A stretch of 64,000 nucleotides of DNA from Blastocatellia bacterium (GTDB lineage Bacteria > Acidobacteriota > Blastocatellia > UBA7656 > JADIYM01), in assembly GCA_016705245.1 (NCBI GenBank), contig JADIYM010000016.1, forward strand, positions 86,723-150,722. Reading direction: 5' to 3'. Both the position numbers and the translations under genes were made by a program. Shown here piece after piece: positions 25,674 through 34,071 of the stretch (its first letter is position 1; each line of letters begins with the position of its first letter). The notes under the pieces are model-generated. The model did not search any database. It saw only the letters and a list, made by a program, of their open reading frames with translations, and was not told where the DNA came from.

Positions 25674-26993
25674 ATGCACGATCCCCGACCATCACTCCGT
25701 TCCCTGGCAGGCCGGGCGCGCGACGCGTCTGCCGCCCTGGCCGAGCGTGTCGGTCGTTTGCCGCCGCTCGTCGTGCCGTCGATCGTCTTCGTCGTCGCAA
25801 TCGGGGTGCTCGTTTCGCGACGGCCAGACGCGTTTCTGAACCCGCAGTTCTATGCGGAGGATGGCACGCTCTGGTTCGCGCGCGCCTACAACCTCGGGCC
25901 GTTCACGTCGATGCTCGTGCCGGATGCGGGGTACCTTCAGGTCCTGGCGACTGGTACCGGAGCGATTGCCGTCCTCTTTCCAGTATCCGTTGCGCCGTTG
26001 GTGTTCGCACTCGGGGCGGCGATCATCGAAGTCTCGCCTGCGGTGTTTCTCTCGACCCGGAGGGCTTCGCAACTCATACCGAATCTCGCGCCGCGGCTCG
26101 CGCTCGCCTTTTTCTATCTCGCCCTGCCAAACGTGTGGACGAACTCTGTCGTCATGACCTATGCGTCATGGCGGCTGGGCCTGCTGGCGTTCCTGTTGCT
26201 CGTAACCCGGCCGAGGAGTCGTTTTGGATCTCTCTTCGATGGTGTCGTCGTCGCGCTCTGCGGTCTCGGCGGCCCGCTCATCCTTTTCATGCTGCCAGTG
26301 GTCATCGTGCACGCCGTTGTCCGGCCGGCGGCGCGCTCCGTGCCGATTCTGACGGCAGCGGCGTTCACGAGCGCGGTGCAGCTCTGGCACCTGGCCGGCA
26401 GTGCGGGCGCGCGCCCGACACTTCCGCTCGGCGCAAGCGTCGAGAACTTCTGCCGGATCTTCGCGAACCAGTACGTCTATTCGCTGATGTGGGGACGGAG
26501 CGGTTTTTCGGATCGTGTCGCATCGTGGCCCTGGCTCGAAAACCCGGCGGCACTGGCCGTCGTCACCGCCGTCGGCCTGTGTCTGCTGGGTTTCGCCGCG
26601 GTTCGGGGACCATATGCGCTCAGGCTCTTTTTGTTGTTTGCCGGCATCGTGCTCGGTGCGACGCTCGCATCGGCGACCGTCACCGGACCGACGCAGTGGG
26701 AGTCGCTCGGCCATCCCGGAGCCGGCACGCGGTACTTCCTCTACGGCATGTTGGCGATCGTGACCGCGCTCGGATGGCTTGCTACGTGCAAACCCGCCGC
26801 CGCACGCGTCATTGGCGTCTCAACGCTCGGTCTGATTCTCCTGATTGGCGTACGAGCCGACTGGCGTCATCACGCCCTGCCCGACCACGACTACCGGTCG
26901 TTCGCACGCGACTTCGAGAACGCGCCAAGCGGAACGGTTCTCGAAACACCCATCGAACCACCGGGATGGACCGTGATTCTCGTGAAGCGGTGA
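25674..26993 (+). CDS. Polytopic membrane protein, GT-C-like
   Basis: About 439 residues with roughly ten hydrophobic helices. After the first helix comes NPQFYAEDGTLWFARAYNLG; an acidic Glu-Asp pair in the first extracytoplasmic loop is the arrangement of GT-C (polyprenyl-phosphate-sugar-dependent) glycosyltransferases. The protein ends with a soluble tail (HDYRSFARDFENAPSGTVLE). No family-level name can be given. Several in-frame starts exist; ATG 25674 keeps a basic N-terminal tail before the first helix, while an upstream ATG at 25497 would add 59 unlikely residues. It is transcribed away from the glycolipid synthase, possibly from a shared intergenic promoter region. Confidence 0.65.
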   Translation: MHDPRPSLRSLAGRARDASAALAERVGRLPPLVVPSIVFVVAIGVLVSRRPDAFLNPQFYAEDGTLWFARAYNLGPFTSMLVPDAGYLQVLATGTGAIAVLFPVSVAPLVFALGAAIIEVSPAVFLSTRRASQLIPNLAPRLALAFFYLALPNVWTNSVVMTYASWRLGLLAFLLLVTRPRSRFGSLFDGVVVALCGLGGPLILFMLPVVIVHAVVRPAARSVPILTAAAFTSAVQLWHLAGSAGARPTLPLGASVENFCRIFANQYVYSLMWGRSGFSDRVASWPWLENPAALAVVTAVGLCLLGFAAVRGPYALRLFLLFAGIVLGATLASATVTGPTQWESLGHPGAGTRYFLYGMLAIVTALGWLATCKPAAARVIGVSTLGLILLIGVRADWRHHALPDHDYRSFARDFENAPSGTVLETPIEPPGWTVILVKR

Positions 26994-27289
26994 ACCCCTT
27001 GCGCGGCAACGTCAATCGGACTTGTTTACAATTTCTGTTGGTAAATGCACCCGAAACCCCTCCGCAAAGTTGTGCGATCGCACCAATCGGCGTAACCTGT
27101 CACCAATCCCGGTAGGCATTCAGCATGGATCGTCTGGATCCCTCGCACGTTGCGAGATCTGCCTCCGTTCGGCTTAGGCGCCCCGCCATTTCGGAAAGGT
27201 CGGTCAAAGTCGGCCGTACCGCCGATGCGGTGGTACTCCAGCGGTGCTCGTCGCACCGCCGAACTCACCTCGGTAGATCGGAGAACTTC

Positions 27290-28855
27290 GTGCGAATCCT
27301 GCTTTATAACCCCGACAACGGGATCACCCGCAATTTTCAGCCTCATCTGTGGATGTTCCTCCTTCAGGCGCTCACGCCGCCCGAACACGAAGTGGTGCTC
27401 ATCGACGGCAACACAAGCGCGATGACCGAAGACGAGCTTGCGAAGTACGTCGTCGACGAGCGGATTGACCTCGTAGGCATCGGAGCGATGACCCGCATGG
27501 TCGCCAAGGCCTACCGGATGGCCGACGCCATTCGAAAGACCGGTGTTCCGGTGGTGATGGGCGGGCCCCACGTTACCGAGATGCCCGACGAAGCACTTGG
27601 CCGTGACGGCGGCACGCGCCACTGCGACGCCATCGCGGTCGGCGAAGCGGATCTCACGTGGCCGCAGATCGTTGCCGATGTCGAGCGCGGTGAGTTGCGC
27701 GAGGTCTACGAGCCCGTCGACGAAATCGGCGTCGAGAAGAAGCCCGACCTTCAGCCATATCCCGCCATTCCGTGGGAAACGCTCGACCTGTCGCAGTTCA
27801 ATCTCGTGCCGAAGTTCGCGCGGCGGATGCTGCGCGATATCGGCGGCGGCTGGGGCTCGTTGAGGCTGATTCCGATCGAGTCGGGCCGCGGATGTCCTTA
27901 CGGCTGCGAGTTTTGCACCGTGACCGGTTTCTTCGGCGATTCGATCCGGTTCCGTTCGAACGAGAGCATTGTCGACGAGCTGCTGCGGCTGAAGAGTCGG
28001 GCGCGTCAGGAGAACGGCCAGATCGCGGTCTTCTTCGTCGACGACAACTTCGCGATCAACGTCAAACGGACCAAGTCACTCTTGCGCGACATCATCGCGG
28101 CCGACGCCCAGTTGCCGTGGGTCGCCCAGGTCAGCGCGAACCTGCTGCGCGACGAAGAGCTCGTCGACCTGATCTCAGAGGCCGGCGGCAAGTGGATCTT
28201 CATCGGGATGGAGTCGATCGATCCGGTCAACCTCGCCGACGTCAGCAAGGGCTTCAACAAGCCTGGCGAATACGCTGGAGTGCTGGACCGGCTCGCGAAG
28301 CGCAACATCTACGCGATCACGTCCTTCATCTTCGGCATGGACAATGACACGCCGGGTGTGGCCGAGCGGACGCTCGAGCAGGTGCGGTCGTGGCCCCCGG
28401 GACTGCCGGTTTTTGGCCAGTTGACGCCGTTCCCGGCGACGCCGCTCTACGAGCGACTCCAGAAGGCAGGCCGATTGACGCGGCCGACGCACTGGATGGA
28501 CTTCGCGCCGTTCCAGATGGCGCACACGCCGCTGAAGATGACGATTCCGCAGGCGCAGATCGAGGTCGACCACGCGTGGTCTTCGTCCTACAGTCCGGAA
28601 GCGACTGCGCGCGCGATCGATGCGATCGCCGACCATCCGCTCGGGTATCGGATCAGCCATCTCATCGCGCGCCTCTGTTTCCGCGGCATCTACTTTCCGC
28701 AGATGAACGCGTGGGCTTGGGCGAAGGTGGTCGGACAGAACCGCCGCGTCATCGGTCGACTCGCGAAGGAATCGTGGGTCGCGTACCGACGCCATCGCGC
28801 GAGCCGCGGTGGAGCGGGGAGAGTGGACAGGATTGCAGGATTTGCAGAGGATTAA
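27290..28855 (+). CDS. B12-binding radical SAM protein
   Basis: A 521-residue protein from GTG 27290, with GGAG 7 bases upstream; the first residues (VRILLYNPDNGITRNFQPHL) are the beginning of the cobalamin-binding Rossmann domain, so longer starts are rejected. The domain continues with LVGIGAMTRMVAKAYRMADA and PVVMGGPHVTEMPDEAL. The radical SAM core has the cluster motif CPYGCEFC (CxxxCxxC) near residue 200, VDDNFAINVKR and FIGMESIDP. A C-terminal helical extension of about 130 residues follows. This family includes methylases and ring-forming enzymes of lipid, hopanoid and chlorophyll pathways; the substrate is not clear. Its last codons lie inside an inverted repeat shared with the next gene. 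Confidence 0.9.
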   Translation: MRILLYNPDNGITRNFQPHLWMFLLQALTPPEHEVVLIDGNTSAMTEDELAKYVVDERIDLVGIGAMTRMVAKAYRMADAIRKTGVPVVMGGPHVTEMPDEALGRDGGTRHCDAIAVGEADLTWPQIVADVERGELREVYEPVDEIGVEKKPDLQPYPAIPWETLDLSQFNLVPKFARRMLRDIGGGWGSLRLIPIESGRGCPYGCEFCTVTGFFGDSIRFRSNESIVDELLRLKSRARQENGQIAVFFVDDNFAINVKRTKSLLRDIIAADAQLPWVAQVSANLLRDEELVDLISEAGGKWIFIGMESIDPVNLADVSKGFNKPGEYAGVLDRLAKRNIYAITSFIFGMDNDTPGVAERTLEQVRSWPPGLPVFGQLTPFPATPLYERLQKAGRLTRPTHWMDFAPFQMAHTPLKMTIPQAQIEVDHAWSSSYSPEATARAIDAIADHPLGYRISHLIARLCFRGIYFPQMNAWAWAKVVGQNRRVIGRLAKESWVAYRRHRASRGGAGRVDRIAGFAED

Positions 28856-28950
28856 CGGGAACAGTAATGGTGTGGGGCAGCGGACTCGTCCCACACCATC
28901 GCCCTTCCTGTAATTCCTTCAATCAAATCTTCGAAATCCTGTCCACTCTC
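28819..28950. repeat. Nested inverted repeat between convergent radical SAM genes (family 3)
   Basis: Outer perfect 16-bp arms GAGAGTGGACAGGATT (28819-28834) and its complement (28935-28950), inner perfect 10-bp arms ATGGTGTGGG / CCCACACCAT (28867-28876, 28890-28899). ACAGGATT-like units recur near 43495-43545. It probably acts as a bidirectional terminator and supplies the C-terminal codons of both genes. Confidence 0.85.
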
Positions 28951-29972
28951 AACCCTCACCCTCCAGTCGTACCTGAGAGTGGCCGATGAGAGGAGCGGCG
29001 CTGCGTTTTCGCAGCCGGCTGCGCGCGGCGCCGATCTTGAGCGATGCGCGGAACAGCGTGCCGACCTGGATTCCGATCGGCAGCCGGTGTTGCGCAATAG
29101 CGTGCAGTCCGGCTGACGCGATGCAGCCGCACTGCGAGCAGTCAGGGTCGCCTCCAAACTGGCAAGGAGTGATCTTAGTTGTGAGGTCGGCGGAAATCGT
29201 GGCGGTCGTCTGCGCGAACACGCAGTCTTCGGGTGATCTGGGCGGTTCGACATAGGACTCGATCAGGCTCTCGGCCATGTCGAGCTTCGGAAAACGCATG
29301 CGCAGCGAGACAAGCTCGGCTGCGACCCGCTTTCGATCCGTCGATGTCAAACGCTCACTCGAGATTTCGCCTCGCTGCGGCGTGTAGAGGCTCATCCAGA
29401 CCTTTTCGACTTCGGGACGGGCCGACCAGAACTCCATGAATTCTTCGAGGTAACCGTCGCGGGCGAGCATTTGCCGGGTGACCGTGCAGTGGACCGTGAT
29501 CGTGCAGCCTTCGATGTTTCGCAGGATGCGCTCGTAGGTCGCGGGCTTTCGCCGCTCGTCGTGTTCCGGCTGCAGGCCGTCTATCGAGACAGAGACGCTG
29601 ATGTGCGGATTCGCCGTCCACTCGGCGGGGATCTTGCGAAAGGCGCTCGTGACGATCTGGCAGTGGATGCCGCGGGCGGTGAGCTTTGGCAGCAGTTCTT
29701 CGAGCTCGAACAGTCTGACCATCGGGTCGCCGCCGACGATCGACAGGTGGAGCGGCTTGTGTTCCTCGACGAGGGCGAGGACGCCATCGACGAGCTGTTG
29801 TCCCTTGAAGTCGCGCACTTCGCGCAGGGTTACGCCAGTGCCGAGGTGCTCGTCGTTGTAGGCGTAGCAGCCCGGACGAGAGCGGGCACTCGCGTGTGAT
29901 CTCGATTGAAAGCGAGGGCGCTCGGCCCGACAAAATGCGCCCCCAGGCGCGCACGACGTCTCTGGTCTTCAC
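28949..29972 (-). pseudogene. Radical SAM protein, frameshifted inside the cluster motif
   Basis: Read on the minus strand from GTG 29972 (GGGAG upstream): KTRDVVRAWGRILSG...IEITRECPL, then the frame runs off. The rest is intact in another frame (28949-29818 and the bases just before it), starting PGCYAYNDEHLG and continuing DFKGQQLVDGVLALVEEHKP, LSIVGGDPMVR, ISVSVSIDGL and a Cys-rich end (DCSQCGCIASAGL). Adding two bases at about 29885 restores a CPLSCPGCYAY cluster motif, i.e. exactly the CxxxCxxC site. The restored protein of about 341 residues would be a radical SAM enzyme with an extra Cys-rich C-terminal region. As read, it cannot bind its iron-sulfur cluster. Real lesion or 2-base sequencing error both fit. 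Confidence 0.8.
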
Positions 29973-30369
29973 GAATACTCCCGCCGAAAGTCGCCGGAAC
30001 GGTTGGTGAATCCGTGTCCTGGCGCCGTGCGCTGCGGACGGACCGTCTCGGCGGATGATTGCCCGACTGGCGGGCGAAAACTGACAGCGTTGGCACCTTG
30101 CGCCGCTGCGCCGTCAGCAATTCAAAACGGGAGCCAGATGTCCCCTGAAACGCGTGAATGCTACCACAGGCTCCGGGCGGACAGCCTTGCTGAAGGCAAA
30201 GAGAGCAACGCGGATCTGTTGGGGCGTGCGAAACGACACGAATCTGACGAATCCGGGCTGCACCTTCACTTCCTGACCTCTTACGGGTGGTCTTACATCC
30301 TTTTACAGTCTCTCGAGGCGTTGCCGCGTAAGAGCATCGGTCCAGAACTGTCGCCCGGAGCCGACTCAT
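29973..30369. other. Non-coding gap upstream of propeller gene
   Basis: No supported gene. It must hold the promoters of the minus-strand radical SAM gene and of the plus-strand propeller gene, but no convincing -35/-10 pair was found by eye. Short T-rich stretches occur at 30290-30310. Confidence 0.5.
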
Positions 30370-31872
30370 ATGCATCAGCCGCCTCTTCTGCGCTGCCTCT
30401 TCGCGACGATCGTCGTCCTTGCGGTGACGCCGCCATGCGCCCGGACCGCAAACGGCCAGACCGCGACCGTCGACCGTGATCCCATCGAGGGACGCTGGCT
30501 TGGCAAGGTCGGATTTCCGGAGGACCGTGTAGATATCGGGATCGAGTTCAAGCGCGACGAGAAGGGAGAGGTCGTCGCGTACCTCTATCAGCCGGTGGTC
30601 AATTTCTACGGCCTGAAGCTCGGCGCCGTGAAGCTCCAGGACGGACACTACGTTGCGTCCGACTTCCCGTTCGACCTCATCCTGTCCGGCGAGCGGCTCG
30701 AGGGAACCTACTTCCCGCTCAAGGCGCCCATCTCGCTCGGACGGACCGAGACGCTGCCGGCGGAAGTGGCCGTACCGGACCTGCCGGCGGGACCCGGCCC
30801 GAGTTGGCAGGTGAAGCTCGGCGGCGCCATCTACGCTCCGGCGGCGATTCGGGGAGGAGTTGTCTATGTCGGAACGACGGGCGGCATGTTCTACGCCGTA
30901 GATCGTCGCGACGGCGCTTTCGTCTGGAGCTTCGCGGCCGGGCGAGCGGTCCTCGGCGGCGCGCTCGTTACCGAGGAGCACGTCTACTTCGCTTGCGACA
31001 ACGGGTACCTCTTCAAGCTGGATCGGGCGACCGGAAAGGAGGTGTGGCGGTACGACCTCGGTGACGCCCGCATCGGCCGGGTTCTCGAGCATCAGGTCGT
31101 CACCAACTCAGGCGATTTCGACTTCGACCACGCGGCGCCGCAACCAGTTCTGCTCGATGGAGTGCTTTTCGTCGGTTCCGGCGACGGCCGCATGCACGGC
31201 GTCAACGCCGAGAGTGGAAAGCCGGTGTGGACGTTCGAGGCCAAGGGGAAGATACGGACCGATGCCGTGATCGTCGGAGACCGCGTAGTGTTTGGGACGC
31301 TGGACGGCATCGTGTACGCCGTGACGCGCGACGTCGGCCGTGAGGTCTGGAAGAAGGAGACTCGAGCCGCGATCACGGCCTCACCCGCCCTGGTTGACGG
31401 TCGGATCATCGTCGGCAATCGCGGCGGACTGCTGGCGGCACTCGATGCGGCGACGGGTGCGACCCTGTGGCGAATGCTCTTTTGGGGATCGGCGGTTGAG
31501 TCCACGGCTGCGCCGCTCGAGGGCAGCCTGTTCTCGATCGGCTCGTCCGATATGCGGCGCGTGAGCGTCATCGATGCGAAGGACGGGCGAGTCGTGTGGC
31601 GGACGGACGTCTTCGGCTGGGCGTGGCCAAGGCCGGCCGTCGCGGGGAACCGGATCTACTGCTCGGTGCTCGCTCCGAGCCCTTACGAGATCCGCCATTA
31701 CGGGTCGCTCGTGGCGCTCGACCGCGAGACTGGACGCGTCGTGTGGCGGTGGGCGATGCCGGTGTGGCCGGGATCGTTCCTGAACGGATTCGCGGCGGCG
31801 CCAGTTGTCGACGGCGACTCGGTCGTCGTCGGAGGGCTGGATGGGACGCTGTATGCGTTCCGTGCGGGATGA
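30370..31872 (+). CDS. Secreted PQQ-like beta-propeller repeat protein
   Basis: A 500-residue protein. A signal peptide (about 1-30, ending ANGQ) precedes an N-terminal beta domain of about 110 residues (IEGRWLGKVGFPEDRVDIGI). Residues about 135-500 comprise seven or so quinoprotein-type propeller blades, each with a GxxYAxxxxxGxxxW pattern: FYAVDRRDGAFVWSF, LFKLDRATGKEVWRY, MHGVNAESGKPVWTF, VYAVTRDVGREVWKK, LAALDAATGATLWRM. Such propellers either bind PQQ as dehydrogenases or act as scaffolds (BamB-like); the Ca/PQQ ligands of alcohol dehydrogenases are not evident, so a scaffold is likelier. It is followed by a family-1 inverted repeat. Confidence 0.88.
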   Translation: MHQPPLLRCLFATIVVLAVTPPCARTANGQTATVDRDPIEGRWLGKVGFPEDRVDIGIEFKRDEKGEVVAYLYQPVVNFYGLKLGAVKLQDGHYVASDFPFDLILSGERLEGTYFPLKAPISLGRTETLPAEVAVPDLPAGPGPSWQVKLGGAIYAPAAIRGGVVYVGTTGGMFYAVDRRDGAFVWSFAAGRAVLGGALVTEEHVYFACDNGYLFKLDRATGKEVWRYDLGDARIGRVLEHQVVTNSGDFDFDHAAPQPVLLDGVLFVGSGDGRMHGVNAESGKPVWTFEAKGKIRTDAVIVGDRVVFGTLDGIVYAVTRDVGREVWKKETRAAITASPALVDGRIIVGNRGGLLAALDAATGATLWRMLFWGSAVESTAAPLEGSLFSIGSSDMRRVSVIDAKDGRVVWRTDVFGWAWPRPAVAGNRIYCSVLAPSPYEIRHYGSLVALDRETGRVVWRWAMPVWPGSFLNGFAAAPVVDGDSVVVGGLDGTLYAFRAG

Positions 31873-31883
31873 AGGGCATGGCG

Positions 31884-31976
31884 GTCTCTGTGACTCCGTG
31901 TCTCCGTGTCTCTGTGTGCGAAGCTCTGAAGACGCTGCGCACACAGAGACCCAGAGACACAGAGACACGGAGACCG
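31884..31976. repeat. Long inverted repeat, family 1 (CTCTGTG subtype)
   Basis: Left arm built of GACTCCGTGTCTCCGTGTCT and CTGTGTGCGAAGC, right arm GCGCACACAGAGACCCAGAG then ACACAGAGACACGGAGAC. Located 12 bases after the propeller stop and 50 bases before the cobA promoter. Confidence 0.88.
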
Positions 31977-32027
31977 CGTTGCTCTCTGTCTTCAAGCATT
32001 CCTTATGCTGCCATCAATTTAATTGTG

Positions 32028-32056
32028 TTGACGCATCCGGGGTCGGAGTCTATCTT
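32028..32056 (+). promoter_or_regulatory. Sigma-70-type promoter for the cobA-cysH transcript
   Basis: TTGACG (32028-32033) and TATCTT (32051-32056) separated by exactly 17 bases, preceded by an AT-rich stretch (CATCAATTTAATTGTG). Predicted transcription start near 32063, giving a leader of about 235 bases before cobA. Confidence 0.7.
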
Positions 32057-32084
32057 CGCCTCCACGACGCGGGTCGAAAACGAA

Positions 32085-32165
32085 ATGAAACAGATGTGTC
32101 CCACCCCGATGTGTTGTTGCGCGATGCGCTCGATGGAGCGCCCGCCGCGGGGGGCATGCGTGTAG
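32085..32165 (+). CDS. Cysteine-rich leader peptide (26 codons)
   Basis: An ATG 22 bases after the predicted transcription start opens a 26-codon frame with five Cys codons, three of them consecutive: it starts MKQMCPTPMCCCAMRSM and ends RGACV before TAG at 32163-32165. Cys is normally rare, and no family resemblance is seen, so the peptide itself probably has no job; its translation is the signal. Cys-rich upstream frames that sense charged tRNA-Cys are established for sulfur-assimilation genes in mycobacteria, where ribosome stalling at the Cys run controls the downstream gene. Here the genes downstream are cobA and cysH, and a long hairpin lies 29 bases after the stop. Ribosome-binding site is weak (GAAAACGAA). 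Function inferred, not shown. Confidence 0.75.
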   Translation: MKQMCPTPMCCCAMRSMERPPRGACV

Positions 32166-32194
32166 GGTCGTCAGCGAACGACCGATGAAGCACC

Positions 32195-32231
32195 GAACAC
32201 CCACTCCGGCGGACCGCCGGGGTGGGTGTTC
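32195..32231 (+). promoter_or_regulatory. Strong leader hairpin, candidate attenuator
   Basis: Stem of about 17 bp: GAACACCCAC pairs with GTGGGTGTTC and CCGGCG with CGCCGG around a tiny loop. It lies between the Cys-rich leader peptide stop and the cobA start (67 bases further). No T-run follows, so it may act on translation or via Rho rather than as an intrinsic terminator. A stalled ribosome at the Cys codons (32097-32120) would not cover it, so a competing upstream pairing must be sought. Confidence 0.65.
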
Positions 32232-32297
32232 TGACGTTCCGAACAACGTCGCGCCTGTACCCGGCAGCCGAAAAGCGAACCACGGGAGCAGGATGGA

Positions 32298-33158
32298 ATG
32301 CGACACGAAAAAGGACACGTCTGGTTGATTGGAGCGGGTCCCGGAGATCCGGGGCTGCTGACGCTTGCGGCGGCGCGCGCGCTCGAACGCGCGGACGTAG
32401 TTGTCCACGACGACCTCGTCAGCACCGAGGTGCTGGCGCTTGCGCGGCCCGGCGTCGAATACGTGCCGGTCGGAAAGCGCGCGGGCATGCCGTCGACGAG
32501 ACAATCGGACATCACGGAACTGCTCGTCGGGCGCGCGCTGGCGGGTGAGCGCGTCGCGCGCCTGAAGGGTGGCGACCCGTTCGTCTTCGGCCGCGGCGCC
32601 GAAGAGGCCGCAGCGCTGACGGCAGCCGGCATCCGGTGGGAAGTCATCCCCGGCGTGTCGTCGGGAATCGCCGGGCCAGCGTACGCCGGCATCCCGCTCA
32701 CGCACCGGGACCTCTCGTCGAGCGTGCTGTTCGTCACCGCGCACGAAGCGAACGGCCGGCGACGCGCGCCGATCGACTGGAGCGCCGTCGCCATCGCTGC
32801 CGAGACAATTGTCGTCTTCATGGGAGCGAGACGTCTGCGCGAGGTTGCTCGCGCGCTCATCGCCGGCGGCCGCGATGCCGAGACGCCGGTGGCCGTGATT
32901 CGCTGGGCGACGACGCCCGACCAGGAGACCTACACGGGAACTCTCGATGACTTCGCCGCAGGTTCGGCCGAGGACCGCGCAGCGCTGCGAATCGATCCCC
33001 CTGCAATCGCCGTCGTCGGAGACGTCGTGCGATTGCGACAAGAAATGCAGTGGTTCACAGACGTCGAATGGACCTTCGGACCACTGCGGACCACCGGCGC
33101 GTTCGCCTCGGGAGCCACGACCCGACCGAGCGAGCCGGTGCGTCCCGATCTGCGGTGA
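32298..33158 (+). CDS. cobA: Uroporphyrinogen-III C-methyltransferase
   Basis: A 286-residue SUMT with all family landmarks: VWLIGAGPGDPGLLTL at the start, the SAM-binding loop RLKGGDPFVFGRG, VIPGVSSGIAGPAYAGIPLTHR and the VVFMGARRL region. It methylates uroporphyrinogen III at C2 and C7 to precorrin-2, which leads to siroheme, the cofactor of the sulfite reductase encoded 1.7 kb downstream. No CysG-type oxidase/chelatase part is fused. The ATG follows GGAGCAGG. It lies 32 bases upstream of cysH and most likely shares its transcript. The 5' leader carries a Cys-rich peptide and a hairpin, suggesting cysteine-dependent control. Confidence 0.95.
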   Translation: MRHEKGHVWLIGAGPGDPGLLTLAAARALERADVVVHDDLVSTEVLALARPGVEYVPVGKRAGMPSTRQSDITELLVGRALAGERVARLKGGDPFVFGRGAEEAAALTAAGIRWEVIPGVSSGIAGPAYAGIPLTHRDLSSSVLFVTAHEANGRRRAPIDWSAVAIAAETIVVFMGARRLREVARALIAGGRDAETPVAVIRWATTPDQETYTGTLDDFAAGSAEDRAALRIDPPAIAVVGDVVRLRQEMQWFTDVEWTFGPLRTTGAFASGATTRPSEPVRPDLR

Positions 33159-33190
33159 ATGACGTGAATCGTTAGCAAGGAGAGTGACCC

Positions 33191-33932
33191 GTGAGTACGA
33201 GTGCGACACGCGAATTCAATTCGGACGAAGCGCCGGGCGCCGGACGGATGCTCGGCGCCGAGCTGGTGGCGGCGGCCTGAGAGGCTCGAGGTGCCCATCC
33301 TTCCGAGGTTATCTCGTGGGCGTTCGCCCGATTCGGCGGCCGCGTTGCAATCGCCACGGGCTTCGGCGCCAAAGGGGATGGCGCTCGTCGACATCGCGGC
33401 TCGTGTGCTGGTGCGGCCGCGGATCTTCTTCATCGACACGGGGTTCCTTTTCGACGAGACGTACGAGCTGCGGCGGCGGATCGAAGAGCGATACGGCGTC
33501 GAGATCGAGGCCGTCGATCCGTCGATGACGCCTGAGACACAGGCCGACGCGTTCGGCGACCGGCTGTGGTCGATCGATCCGGATCTCTGCTGCCGCATTC
33601 GGAAAGTCGATCCGCTGCGGGAACGGCTGTCGGGGCTATCCGCGTGGGTGACGGCGATCCGGAGGGACCAGACGGCGTTTCGCGCGACGGCGCGTGCGGT
33701 GGAGTGGGACCTGCGGTGGGGGCTCGTGAAGGTGAACCCGCTGGCGTCGTGGACGCGGACGGAGATCTGGGAACACATCCTGGATCATCGGGTTCCGTAC
33801 AACCCGCTCCACGACCGGGGATACCCGAGCATCGGTTGCACGCATTGCACGCGGGCGGTCGGGGACGGCGAGGACGAGCGAGCGGGGCGGTGGGCGGGAC
33901 GGGCGAAGACCGAGTGCGGGTTGCACGGGTAG
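33191..33932 (+). pseudogene. cysH: Assimilatory (adenylyl/phosphoadenylyl)-sulfate reductase, N-terminal frame broken
   Basis: The GTG at 33191 gives STSATREFNSDEAPGAG then MLGAELVAAA and a TGA at 33278-33280. Past it, the same frame reads AHPSEVISWAFARFGGRVAI then ATGFGA, the typical CysH N-terminus, until a GGGG run near 33376 where the frame must shift to GMALVDIAARVLVRPRIFFI. The rest (to 33932) is intact: DTGFLFDETYEL, CCRIRKVDPL, TAIRRDQTAFRA, GYPSIGCTHCTRAV and the C-terminal ECGLHG. The CC and CTHC pairs predict a 4Fe-4S cluster, so the substrate is probably APS. At least one stop and one frameshift, or three small shifts, are needed to explain the sequence; homopolymer errors are plausible. 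Confidence 0.82.
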
Positions 33933-33971
33933 GGGAGGCGCGAGTCGTGACGATCGATCCATCATTTCGTC

Positions 33972-34060
33972 TTGGGGCTTCCTTTGCGCCTTTGCGCCTT
34001 TGCGTGAACTTCTTCCGCGAAGAAGACTCGCGCAAAGGCGCAAAGGCGCAAAGGACGAAG
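33972..34060. repeat. Long inverted repeat, family 1 (CTTTGCGCC subtype)
   Basis: Left arm TTCCTTTGCGCCTTTGCGCC then TTTGCGTGAA, right arm TCGCGCAAAGGCGCAAAGGC then GCAAAGGA around CTTCTTCCGCGAAGAAGA. It separates cysH from the convergent HTH gene. Confidence 0.9.
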
Positions 34061-34071
34061 AGCCTCGCTCC

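Noticed and set aside
32028..32297. Cobalamin or SAM riboswitch upstream of cobA
   Set aside because: No B12-box-like sequence or SAM-I core was seen; the Cys-rich short frame and single hairpin explain the leader better.
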